The notes below the pieces were generated by a model, which was not told where the DNA came from, ran no database searches, and saw only the letters and a list, made by a program, of their open reading frames with translations. A program made the position numbers and the translations under genes. A stretch of DNA of 64,000 bases from Thalassococcus arenae (GTDB taxonomy: Bacteria; Pseudomonadota; Alphaproteobacteria; Rhodobacterales; Rhodobacteraceae). Of this stretch, positions 30,556 to 39,239 are shown in pieces. Numbering within the stretch: position 1 is the first letter of the stretch; each line of letters opens with the position of its first letter. The stretch is taken from positions 186,001 through 250,000 of the forward strand of contig NZ_JAHRWL010000002.1 in the NCBI RefSeq assembly GCF_019104745.1. Direction: 5' to 3'.

Positions 30556-31491
30556 TCAGGAAAAATGTCGCATGCGCAGCGCGTCCAGTTCCATCCGGTG
30601 CCGCCGCAACAGGCCGTGGCGGTCCAGCCGGTCGCACAGGCCCGCGCTGGCGGTGCAGACCTCGTCGTAGAACAGCCGCAGCGCGGCTTCGCCGCCCTCG
30701 GATTCGATCATGGTGAACAGGTCGTGCAGGTTGACGGCATCGGGGCGGCGCACCTGGGATTTCAGCTCGGACCGGTAGGAACCCTGCGCCATGCGGAACC
30801 GGTACAACGCCAGGAAGTGATCCCAGTCGGCGGCGTGGAAATGCCCCAGTTCGATCTGCGGCAGGTCTACCTGGCCGGGATTGGACACGCCGTCCAGCGC
30901 GATGTTGTGGATCTTGATCTGCAGCCCCTTCATGCCGGTGCGAAAGATCAGCTTGCCCGCGACATGGCTGAGAAAGCCGCCCGACAGATGCGCGCCCCAG
31001 GTGGGAAAGCAGGATTCGGACGCGGCCTGCCGCGCGCCCTGGTCCAGATGGAAGGCTTTGAAGGCGGTTTCGGCCGCGGCCACGCCGTCGCCCGGCGCCA
31101 GTGCCTCGACCGGGCGGATGCGGGCGCAGCGGGCCTCGGCCGGCAGCGCACCCAGCAGGTCGGCCACCGGCGCGGCGGGCAGCAGGAATTCATCGACATC
31201 GATATGCGCCAGCCAGTCGACCTCGGGTTTGCGGTTGTTGGCATGGCGGGCGTTCAGCGATTGCCGCACCTGGTGCTTTTCGGGCCGGCCGTCGCGTTTT
31301 TCCCACCAGGCCGCATCGGTGTGGATCGCGCGGATCTTGGGATGCGCCCGCAGCGCGGCCAGCGTGTCGGGCACGTCGTCGTCGAGATAGAGATACAGCC
31401 GGTGCGCGCCCAGTTCGAGATGCCAGGCGGCAAAGCGCTGGATCGCCTCCAGCGGCGCCTTGACGGTCGAAACGATCCCCCAGGTCGTCAT
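30556..31491 (-). CDS. glycosyltransferase family 2/92-like protein
   Basis: A 311-aa GT-A-fold candidate. Features are WGIVSTVKAPLEAIQRFAAWH at the N-terminus, the nucleotide/metal motif HIDVDEFLL near residue 95 and a conserved FPTWGAHLSGGFLSH segment near 165. The whole protein is homologous to the C-terminal half of the gene upstream, with which it overlaps by ATGA, so it arose by duplication. Probably acts on a surface polysaccharide or glycolipid; donor and acceptor unknown. Confidence 0.75.
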   Translation of the reverse strand: MTTWGIVSTVKAPLEAIQRFAAWHLELGAHRLYLYLDDDVPDTLAALRAHPKIRAIHTDAAWWEKRDGRPEKHQVRQSLNARHANNRKPEVDWLAHIDVDEFLLPAAPVADLLGALPAEARCARIRPVEALAPGDGVAAAETAFKAFHLDQGARQAASESCFPTWGAHLSGGFLSHVAGKLIFRTGMKGLQIKIHNIALDGVSNPGQVDLPQIELGHFHAADWDHFLALYRFRMAQGSYRSELKSQVRRPDAVNLHDLFTMIESEGGEAALRLFYDEVCTASAGLCDRLDRHGLLRRHRMELDALRMRHFS

Positions 31492-33263
31492 GGCAGGGCG
31501 CCGAAGACGCGCCGCACCGCGCCGTCGAGATCGAGCGCGGCCTCGATCAGCATGCCATGCGCGCGCAGCCGGTCGCGCAGGTCGGGGCTGTCGGCGCAGA
31601 TCTCGTCGAAAAAGGCGCGCAGGGCGTCGTCGCCCTTTTCCTCGGCCAGCGCGGCGAACAGCTCGGCCTGGCCCATTTCGGTCTTGCGCGCGCCGCCGCG
31701 ATAGGAACCGCGGCTGCGGCGAAAATCGAGATGGCCGCGGAACTGGTCCCAGCTGGTGGCGTGGTGATGGGCGATGAAGGCGCCGGCGGGCTTGTGCCGG
31801 TTGGTCGCCTCGGCGCCGCGGTATTTCATCGCGTGGATGCCCAGCCGGGTGTCGTCGATGCCGGTGCGCACGAACAGCTTGCCGGTGGTGTGGCTGAGAA
31901 AACCGCCATAAAGGTGCAGCCCGAAGGTGGGGTAGATGTCCTGCACGATGGCCTTGGGCTGGCGGGCCTGCTTGTGGGTGATCTTGTAGGCGGTGGGCGG
32001 GCCGTCGTCACGCGCCAGCGCTTCGGCCGGGGGCAGGCGGACGATCGCGGCAGAAGGCGGCGCGGTGGCCAGGATCTCGGCCATGGGGCGATCGGTCAGC
32101 AGGAATTCGTCGACATCGACATGGCCCAGCCAGTCCAGCGTGTCGGCGCAGGCGCGCAGCGCCCGGGTGGCGTTGTGGGCCTGCCGAAGCTGATGCGCGT
32201 CCGGACGGTCTTTTCCGGTTTCTTCCCAATAGGTTTCATCGCAAAGTTCAATTTCGATGCGCGGGTGTTGCGCCAGCCAGTCGGCGGCCTGGCGGTCGGC
32301 TTCGTCGAGATAGATGTGCAACGCCGAGGCGCCGGCCTCGAGATGGTGCGCGGCGAAGCGGGCCAGTTGCGCCAACGGTCCCCGCTGGGTCGACACGATG
32401 CCCCATCGCAGGCTGTCGACGGTCAGGGCCCTGGCCCGGGCGGGTACCGGTGCGACGTTGCTTTTCTCTTTTTCCTTCAGAGGCTTGTCCGTCGATGCTG
32501 CATCACGTTTTTCCTTACGCGTGCGCATCGTGCGCAGGCGCCGGAACACCGTGCGGTCGTCGTGGATCAGTTCGTTCAGCAGGTGATGCGCCAGCGGTCG
32601 GATCACCGGATCGCGATCCGCGTCCTGCCAGAGCCGGCCGATCATGTTCACGTCCAGCCCGCCATGCGAGATCGAAAACGCGTCCATCTGAAGCGGCAAC
32701 CGGCCGCGTGCCTTGCCGTCGATGGTGAACGGGCGGCTGGCCTCCAACCCACTGAAAAGACGCTCTGTTTCGTAAAGCTTCATGGTTCCGAACAGCACGT
32801 TCATCGCCAGTCCCACGGCGGTTTGCACGGGGTTGTCGCCGTGGTCGCCGAAGGTGGTGACGGAAGAGACCAGCCAGCGCGCATCCAGACGGGCGATCAG
32901 GAAATCGGCATGCTCGGCCCAGAGCCGCCGGAACAGCGCCGGCGCGTGATCGGGCCAGACGCGCTTGCGCAGATGCGCGATCAGCAGGCCGTTGAGGAAA
33001 CACAGCTCGGGTTCGCCTTCGAATTCCTTGCGCAGCGAATAGCGCTTGCGGTGATAGGAAGACCGGAAAGGTCCTTGTTCGTCAGGGTCTTGCGATGGAT
33101 GTTTCACGCGCTGTTCCAGCAGCGGAACGAGATCGAGATCGTGCGGCGGCAGCGTCTCGCCCGGGGCATAGTCGAAGCCGTCGCGCCGCCCCTCCATCTG
33201 GGTCAGCACGGCTTCGATACCGCCGGGATAGGTGGGCCTGCGCCCCGCCTCGTCACTGCTCAT
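31488..33263 (-). CDS. two-domain protein: uncharacterised N-terminal domain fused to a GT92-like glycosyltransferase
   Basis: A 591-aa protein. Residues about 60-265 form an uncharacterised domain ([53 protein letters not shown]). A charged linker (about 265-290, rich in Lys/Glu) joins it to a glycosyltransferase domain (about 300-585) with [20 protein letters not shown] and [15 protein letters not shown]-like [15 protein letters not shown] segments, clearly paralogous to the downstream gene. Start chosen at ATG 33263 (MSSDEAGRR). Overlap of 4 bp with the next gene indicates an operon. Confidence 0.72.
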   Translation of the reverse strand: MSSDEAGRRPTYPGGIEAVLTQMEGRRDGFDYAPGETLPPHDLDLVPLLEQRVKHPSQDPDEQGPFRSSYHRKRYSLRKEFEGEPELCFLNGLLIAHLRKRVWPDHAPALFRRLWAEHADFLIARLDARWLVSSVTTFGDHGDNPVQTAVGLAMNVLFGTMKLYETERLFSGLEASRPFTIDGKARGRLPLQMDAFSISHGGLDVNMIGRLWQDADRDPVIRPLAHHLLNELIHDDRTVFRRLRTMRTRKEKRDAASTDKPLKEKEKSNVAPVPARARALTVDSLRWGIVSTQRGPLAQLARFAAHHLEAGASALHIYLDEADRQAADWLAQHPRIEIELCDETYWEETGKDRPDAHQLRQAHNATRALRACADTLDWLGHVDVDEFLLTDRPMAEILATAPPSAAIVRLPPAEALARDDGPPTAYKITHKQARQPKAIVQDIYPTFGLHLYGGFLSHTTGKLFVRTGIDDTRLGIHAMKYRGAEATNRHKPAGAFIAHHHATSWDQFRGHLDFRRSRGSYRGGARKTEMGQAELFAALAEEKGDDALRAFFDEICADSPDLRDRLRAHGMLIEAALDLDGAVRRVFGALP

Positions 33264-33324
33264 GCTGCGCAGTTTGGCGCGAAAGCCGGGGCCGCGCAAT
33301 CGCCGTGACGCGCTGTGTCGGGCA

Positions 33325-33363
33325 GCAATCCGTCCTGTTTTCCCCGCCGACGGGACGGATTGC
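33325..33363. repeat. extragenic hairpin, ATCCGTCC family, third copy
   Basis: Perfect 11-bp stem GCAATCCGTCC (33325-33335) / GGACGGATTGC (33353-33363) with a 17-nt loop, in the gap between the glycosyltransferase operon and tgt. Same stem sequence as the hairpins at 1728 and 1802. Confidence 0.65.
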
Positions 33364-33403
33364 CGGGCTTGGCATTGCCGCGCGTCTGGGGCATCAGCAG
33401 GCC

Positions 33404-34531
<1,128 letters not shown>

Positions 34532-34636
34532 GGCCGTCCGGAAAGCTGTGGATTGCGGGGAAATGCCCCCTTGCACCCCCGAACCGGCGGCTTCATTGTC
34601 GGAGCAAAGCAGGGGGCGGTTGCCGGTGGCCTGCGG

Positions 34637-34663
34637 TTGAAAACCCGCGCGGAACACCCACCT
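34637..34663 (+). promoter_or_regulatory. possible sigma32-type promoter upstream of lon
   Basis: GTTGAAA (TTGAAA at 34637-34642) and CCCACCT (34657-34663) are 14 bp apart, partly matching the heat-shock pattern CTTGAAA-N11-16-CCCATNT. Lon is a known heat-shock gene in many proteobacteria, which makes the match plausible but not proven. Confidence 0.3.
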
Positions 34664-34739
34664 TTACCGCCTATGACCGGAGACGGCCCATGCTGCCGCC
34701 GAGCGGGGCGGGGCGGTCTTGCCAACAAGGAAAACGAGC

Positions 34740-37148
34740 ATGAAAAAACCCCTCAACGCCTCGTACCCGGTGCTGCCGCTGCGCGACATCGTGGTGTTTC
34801 CGCACATGATCGTGCCGCTGTTCGTCGGCCGCGAGAAATCGGTGCGGGCGCTGGAAGAGGTGATGAACGACGACAAGCAGATCCTGCTGGCGTCGCAGAT
34901 CGACCCGTCGGTGGATGACCCCGAGGCGGGCGGCATCTACAAGGCCGGCGTGCTGGCCAATGTGCTGCAACTGCTCAAGCTGCCCGACGGCACCGTCAAG
35001 GTGCTGGTCGAAGGCCAGGCGCGGGTGCGGATCACCGAATACCTTCCCAATGACGGTTTCTTCGAGGCCAAGGCCGATTACCTGACCGAGATGCCGGGCG
35101 ATCCCACGGCGATCGAGGCGCTTGTGCGCACCGTGGCCGAGGAATTCGAACGCTACGCCAAGGTCAAGAAGAACATCCCCGACGAAGCGCTGGCCGCGGT
35201 CGGCGAGACCCAGGAACCGGCCAAGCTGGCCGACCTGGTGGCGGGCCATCTGGGCATCGAGGTGGATCAGAAGCAGGACCTGCTGGAAACGCTGTCGGTC
35301 AGCGAACGGCTGGAAAAGGTCTATGGGCTGATGCAGGGCGAGATGAGCGTTCTGCAGGTCGAGAAGAAGATCAAGACGCGCGTGAAATCCCAGATGGAGA
35401 AGACGCAGCGCGAGTATTACCTGAATGAGCAGATGAAGGCCATTCAGAAGGAGCTGGGCGACGGCGAGGACGGCAGCAACGAGATCGCCGAACTGGAACA
35501 GAAGATCGCCAACACCAAGCTGAGCAAGGAAGCCAAGGAAAAGGCCGAGGCCGAGCTGAAGAAGCTGCGCAACATGTCTCCGATGAGCGCCGAGGCCACG
35601 GTGGTGCGCAACTACCTGGACTGGATGCTGTCGATCCCGTGGGGCACGAAAAGCCGGGTCAAGAAGGACCTGAACCGCGCGCAGGATATCCTGGATGCCG
35701 ATCACTACAGCCTGGAGAAGGTCAAGGAACGCATCGTGGAATACCTGGCGGTGCAGGCGCGGTCGGCCAAGCTGAAGGGCCCGATCCTGTGCCTTGTGGG
35801 ACCGCCGGGCGTGGGCAAGACCAGCCTGGGCAAGTCGGTGGCCCGGGCCACGGGGCGCGAGTTCATCCGCATCTCGCTGGGCGGGGTGCGCGACGAATCC
35901 GAGATCCGCGGCCACCGGCGGACCTATATCGGGTCGATGCCGGGCAAGATCATCCAGGCGCTGAAAAAGGCCAAGACGACGAACCCGCTGATCCTGCTGG
36001 ATGAAATCGACAAGATGGGCCAGGATTTCCGCGGCGATCCGGCGAGTGCCATGCTCGAGGTGCTGGACCCCGAACAGAACTCGACCTTCGTGGACCACTA
36101 TCTGGAAGTGGAATACGACCTGTCGAACGTGATGTTCGTGACCACGGCCAATAGTTATAACATGCCGGGGCCGCTGCTGGACCGGATGGAGATCATCCCG
36201 CTGTCGGGTTACACCGAGGACGAGAAGCGCGAGATCGCCAAGCGTCACCTGCTGGACAAGCAGATCAAGAACCACGGGCTGAAGAAGGGCGAATTCGCGG
36301 TCAAGGACGACGCGATCACCGACATCATCCGCTATTACACCCGCGAAGCCGGGGTGCGGAATCTCGAACGCGAGATCGCCAAGCTGGCGCGCAAGGCGGT
36401 GACCAAGATCGTCAAGAAGGACGCCGAGAAGGTCACGGTGACGGCCAAGAACCTGGACGATTTCCTGGGCGTGCGGAAGTTCCGCTACGGCCTGGCGGAA
36501 GAGGAAAACCAGGTGGGTGTGGTGACCGGGCTGGCCTATACCAGCGTCGGTGGCGACCTGCTGCAGATCGAGGCGTTGCGCCTGCCGGGCAAGGGCCGGA
36601 TGAAGACCACCGGCAAGCTGGGCGACGTGATGAAGGAATCGATCGACGCGGCGTCGAGCTATGTCCGGTCGATCGCGCCCGAGATCGGCGTCAAGCCGCC
36701 GCGCTTCGACAAGTGGGACATCCACGTGCACGTGCCCGATGGCGCCACGCCCAAGGATGGCCCGTCGGCCGGCCTGGCCATGGTGACGTCGATCGTGTCG
36801 GTGCTGACGCGCATCCCGGTGCGCAAGGACATCGCCATGACCGGCGAGGTGACGCTGCGCGGCAACGCGACCGCCATCGGCGGGCTGAAGGAAAAGCTGC
36901 TGGCGGCCCTGCGCGGCGGTATCACCACCGTGCTGATCCCCGAGGAAAACGAGAAGGATCTCGCCGAACTGCCCGACAACGTGAAGGACGGGCTGAAGAT
37001 CATCCCGGTCAAGCACGTGTCCGAGGTGCTCAAGCTGGCGCTGGTGCGCGACCCCGAGCCCATCGACTGGGACGAAGAGGCCGAGGAAGCCGCCGCAGCG
37101 GCGACCCCGTCGGCCGAGGACACCGCGCAGGGCGCCACGGCGCATTGA
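34740..37148 (+). CDS. lon: ATP-dependent Lon protease
   Basis: Cytoplasmic AAA+ serine protease degrading misfolded and regulatory proteins. The 802-aa protein has the N-terminal substrate domain ([13 protein letters not shown] at residues 9-21), a coiled-coil middle, Walker [14 protein letters not shown] near residue 354, Walker B ILLDEIDK near residue 417 and the catalytic serine in DGPSAGLAM near residue 676 with the partner lysine about 43 residues later. I chose ATG 34740, preceded by AAGGAAAA, over an upstream in-frame ATG at 34719. A strong terminator follows. Confidence 0.96.
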   Translation: MKKPLNASYPVLPLRDIVVFPHMIVPLFVGREKSVRALEEVMNDDKQILLASQIDPSVDDPEAGGIYKAGVLANVLQLLKLPDGTVKVLVEGQARVRITEYLPNDGFFEAKADYLTEMPGDPTAIEALVRTVAEEFERYAKVKKNIPDEALAAVGETQEPAKLADLVAGHLGIEVDQKQDLLETLSVSERLEKVYGLMQGEMSVLQVEKKIKTRVKSQMEKTQREYYLNEQMKAIQKELGDGEDGSNEIAELEQKIANTKLSKEAKEKAEAELKKLRNMSPMSAEATVVRNYLDWMLSIPWGTKSRVKKDLNRAQDILDADHYSLEKVKERIVEYLAVQARSAKLKGPILCLVGPPGVGKTSLGKSVARATGREFIRISLGGVRDESEIRGHRRTYIGSMPGKIIQALKKAKTTNPLILLDEIDKMGQDFRGDPASAMLEVLDPEQNSTFVDHYLEVEYDLSNVMFVTTANSYNMPGPLLDRMEIIPLSGYTEDEKREIAKRHLLDKQIKNHGLKKGEFAVKDDAITDIIRYYTREAGVRNLEREIAKLARKAVTKIVKKDAEKVTVTAKNLDDFLGVRKFRYGLAEEENQVGVVTGLAYTSVGGDLLQIEALRLPGKGRMKTTGKLGDVMKESIDAASSYVRSIAPEIGVKPPRFDKWDIHVHVPDGATPKDGPSAGLAMVTSIVSVLTRIPVRKDIAMTGEVTLRGNATAIGGLKEKLLAALRGGITTVLIPEENEKDLAELPDNVKDGLKIIPVKHVSEVLKLALVRDPEPIDWDEEAEEAAAAATPSAEDTAQGATAH

Positions 37149-37170
37149 CCGGCAACGCCACCTGACAGGG

Positions 37171-37202
37171 AAGGCGCCGTGGGCAATCCACGGCGCCTTT
37201 TT
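37171..37202 (+). terminator. rho-independent terminator after lon
   Basis: Perfect 12-bp stem AAGGCGCCGTGG (37171-37182) / CCACGGCGCCTT (37188-37199), 5-nt loop and a T run to 37202. The A-rich left flank is short, so it mainly serves lon, though it could also slow reverse transcription from the small gene at 37225. Confidence 0.9.
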
Positions 37203-37224
37203 CGTGACGGCTGTTCCGCCCGGC

Positions 37225-37410
37225 TCAGTTGCTGGCCAGCGCCGTGCCGAACAGGATCACCGTCATGAGACCCAGCACCAGACCGGCCGAGCTGGAGGTC
37301 TGCGCGGCATCGTCGGCGATGACGACCGGTTCCATCATCGGCTCGGACCCCCCGGCCTGGGCTGAAACGGCCAAAAGGCCAAGGGCAGCAGCGGCAGCAA
37401 GCGTTTTCAT
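37225..37410 (-). CDS. small exported protein with C-terminal transmembrane helix
   Basis: A 61-aa protein with a Sec-type signal (MKTLAAAAALGLLAVSAQA), a short periplasmic motif GGSEPMMEPVV and a C-terminal hydrophobic helix (GLVLGLMTVILFGTAL). I recall similar tiny proteins with a GG-SEP-MEP motif in Rhodobacteraceae, but no function. The ATG at 37410 is preceded on the minus strand by GGAGATTGCCC; an upstream in-frame GTG or ATG is unlikely because it would disrupt the signal peptide. Confidence 0.65.
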   Translation of the reverse strand: MKTLAAAAALGLLAVSAQAGGSEPMMEPVVIADDAAQTSSSAGLVLGLMTVILFGTALASN

Positions 37411-37561
37411 GGGCAATCTCCGTGACAAAATGCGCACCAACTGTCGAAACCTGGCGGCAGGGAGTCAAGCGAGACTGGCGCGAGGCCAAGATTTCCCCTA
37501 TGGTTGTGCCACCGAACCAAAACAACACCGCATCTAGCGGTTCGAGCAGAAAAGACAGGTC

Positions 37562-38017
37562 ATGGCCACGAAGAAAACCACCACCCGGCGGACGACACGC
37601 AGCACGACGGCGGCACCCAAGCCCATCGCGGCGACCCGCACGACAGCGGCCGCCGAGACGAATGCACCCGCCACCGACACGCGCCCCCCGGCCGACGTGC
37701 CGATCGCCGACCAGCCCGAGATGAAAAAGCGCGAACTGATCCAGCGGGCGGTCGAACGCAGCGGGGTCAAACGGCGCGATGCCAAGCCCGCCATCGAGGC
37801 CGCCCTGGCCGTGCTGGGCGAGGCGCTGGCCGAAGGCCGCAGCCTGAACCTGGCGCCGATGGGCAAGGTCAAGGTCAACCGGATCAAGGCGATCGGTGGC
37901 GGCGGCAAGGTCATCGTGTCCAAGGTGCGCCAGCCGGGCAAGCCGATGACACCGGGAAGCGTCGAAACCGACGATCTTGCCGAGATGCCGGAGCCGCCGG
38001 TCAAAGCCGCCGAATAG
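37562..38017 (+). CDS. HU/IHF-family DNA-binding protein with N-terminal extension
   Basis: A 151-aa nucleoid-associated-protein candidate. Residues about 53-140 form an HU-like fold (KKRELIQRAVERSGVKRRDA, then GRSLNLAPMGKVKVNRIKA). The first 50 residues are a Thr/Ala/Arg/Lys-rich tail (KKTTTRRTTRSTT) unlike the compact 90-aa HU and IHF. The tip arm that contacts DNA appears shortened relative to classical HU. Preceded by an A-rich leader and followed by tRNA-Val. Confidence 0.8.
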   Translation: MATKKTTTRRTTRSTTAAPKPIAATRTTAAAETNAPATDTRPPADVPIADQPEMKKRELIQRAVERSGVKRRDAKPAIEAALAVLGEALAEGRSLNLAPMGKVKVNRIKAIGGGGKVIVSKVRQPGKPMTPGSVETDDLAEMPEPPVKAAE

Positions 38018-38080
38018 GCGAAGAACCGGGCGATTGGCCCCTTGCACCGTGTCGCAAGGGGCGGTATTGGACACGCCACC

Positions 38081-38155
38081 GGGTGATTAGCTCAGTGGTA
38101 GAGCGCTTCGTTCACATCGAAGATGTCGGGAGTTCAAATCTCTCATCACCCACCA
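38081..38155 (+). tRNA. tRNA-Val (anticodon CAC)
   Basis: A 75-nt cloverleaf: acceptor GGGTGAT/ATCACCC, D arm GCTC/GAGC, anticodon stem CTTCG/CGAAG with loop TTCACAT (anticodon CAC, reading GUG), T arm with TTCAAAT loop and encoded CCA. Confidence 0.95.
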
Positions 38156-38164
38156 GGTTTCGGG

Positions 38165-38190
38165 AAAGCGCGCCGTATCCGGCGCGCTTT
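38165..38190. terminator. bidirectional terminator between tRNA-Val and the micro-ORF
   Basis: Perfect 10-bp stem AAAGCGCGCC (38165-38174) / GGCGCGCTTT (38181-38190). On the plus strand it is followed by a T run and ends tRNA-Val transcription; on the minus strand it lies just past the stop of the 44-codon ORF. Confidence 0.85.
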
Positions 38191-38191
38191 T

Positions 38192-38326
38192 TCATTTTCC
38201 GGCCGCCGCGCGCAGGATGGCGGCGCGGTGCATCACCTCGATCTCGTCGGCCACGTCGCGGCAAAGCGGACCGCATCGCGGCGGTGGCGCGTAGAGCGCG
38301 GCGATCCGTTGCAACAGCGTCACCAT
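38192..38326 (-). CDS. 44-aa ORF overlapping the DUF1127 gene, unknown function
   Basis: An ATG-started 44-codon frame on the minus strand (product begins MVTLLQRIAALYAPPPRCG and ends RAAAGK), with two cysteines and predicted helical ends. It overlaps the end of the DUF1127 gene by 7 bp and stops 2 bp before the terminator at 38165-38190, the architecture expected of a translationally coupled last gene. Not recognised as a family. Its existence rests on this arrangement. Confidence 0.5.
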   Translation of the reverse strand: MVTLLQRIAALYAPPPRCGPLCRDVADEIEVMHRAAILRAAAGK

Positions 38327-38532
38327 GACGGGCCTTCGGTGCGGATCGGGGCAGGGTCGGGCCGGGGTGTGAGACCCACATCGCGCGCGAGATGCGGATC
38401 GCGGCGCAGCTGTTCGATGCGGCGCCGGTCGTGGCGCGCGCGGAAGGCCCGGGACAGGGCGGCCCAGGCGCGGCTGCGGCGGCGCGGGCGTTTGCGTGCG
38501 TGGTCAAGGTCTTGCAGGGCTTTCGCGGACAT
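38320..38532 (-). CDS. DUF1127-family protein, putative SoxR target
   Basis: A 70-aa basic protein whose core (AALSRAFRARHDRRRIEQL followed by LARDVGL) matches the DUF1127 pattern of an arginine-rich helix and a terminal [LI]xRD[VI]GL motif. DUF1127 proteins in Agrobacterium and Rhodobacter have been linked to phosphate metabolism and RNA-related regulation (the Rhodobacter sphaeroides CcaF1 protein binds RNA), so an RNA-binding role is possible. Strong site AAGGAG lies 7-12 nt before the ATG at 38532. Divergent from soxR, with a SoxR-type promoter in front. Confidence 0.75.
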   Translation of the reverse strand: MSAKALQDLDHARKRPRRRSRAWAALSRAFRARHDRRRIEQLRRDPHLARDVGLTPRPDPAPIRTEGPSW

Positions 38533-38567
38533 GCGCTTTCTCCTTGTCTGGTCGGTCGATGTGGTTC

Positions 38568-38598
38568 ACTCTGCTTCCTCAAGCTCACTTGAGGTCAA
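38568..38598 (-). promoter_or_regulatory. SoxR-type promoter directed at the DUF1127 gene
   Basis: Read on the minus strand: -35 TTGACC (38598-38593), a 19-bp spacer and -10 CAGAGT (38573-38568). The overlong 19-bp spacer is the hallmark of MerR-family-activated promoters, and the SoxR box lies within it, exactly as in the E. coli soxS promoter. Confidence 0.75.
38577..38594. promoter_or_regulatory. SoxR box CCTCAAGCTCACTTGAGG
   Basis: An 18-bp palindrome with 7-bp arms CCTCAAG/CTTGAGG and a 4-bp centre, matching the established E. coli SoxR operator in both arms. It sits 9 bp upstream of the soxR ATG and 44 bp upstream of the DUF1127 ATG. Confidence 0.9.
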
Positions 38599-38603
38599 GT
38601 GCC

Positions 38604-39092
38604 ATGTCGCGAAAAAATCCGCCACGCCGCGTCACGCCCAACGATCTGAGCGTCGGCGAACTGGCCGACCGCGCCGGGGTCGCGGTGTCGACGCTGCATT
38701 ACTACGAAAGCCTCGGGCTGATCGAAAGCTGGCGCACCCCGGCCAATCACCGCCGCTATGACCGCCGCAGCCTGCGCCGGGTGGCGGTGGTGCGGGTGGC
38801 GCAGACGCTGGGCATTCCGCTGGCCGAGGTGAAGGCGGTGCTGGACCGCGTGCCGCAGGGTGCGGCGGTGGGCAAGGCCGATTGGCAGGCCGCGTCCGAG
38901 GTCTGGCGCGCCGAGATCGACCGCCGCATGGCGTTGCTGGAGCGGCTGCGCGGGCAGCTGGATCACTGCATGGGCTGCGGATGCCTGTCGCTGGAGAATT
39001 GCCCGCTTTACAATCCCGGCGACGCGCTGGGCGCCGAGGGGCCGGGGCCGCGGCGCTGGACCGAGGCGGTCGAGGATGCGGCCGGGTCTTGA
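38604..39092 (+). CDS. soxR: redox-sensitive transcriptional activator SoxR
   Basis: MerR-family regulator (162 aa) that senses redox-cycling compounds through a [2Fe-2S] cluster. The N-terminal winged helix is intact (LSVGELADRAGVAVSTLHYYESLGLI), a dimer helix follows, and the cluster cysteines are present in the SoxR signature CMGCGCLSLENCPLYN near residue 119. ATG 38604 was chosen because it leaves the standard N-terminus and lies just after the SoxR box. The bound box would overlap its own promoter and likely represses it. Confidence 0.95.
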   Translation: MSRKNPPRRVTPNDLSVGELADRAGVAVSTLHYYESLGLIESWRTPANHRRYDRRSLRRVAVVRVAQTLGIPLAEVKAVLDRVPQGAAVGKADWQAASEVWRAEIDRRMALLERLRGQLDHCMGCGCLSLENCPLYNPGDALGAEGPGPRRWTEAVEDAAGS

Positions 39093-39127
39093 AGCGGCGG
39101 CGCGGCGCGATTAGAACCGGCAGCGGC

Positions 39128-39203
<76 letters not shown>

Positions 39204-39239
39204 GCCCTGTCTTGCACCATCACCTTGTGCGGCGGGCCG

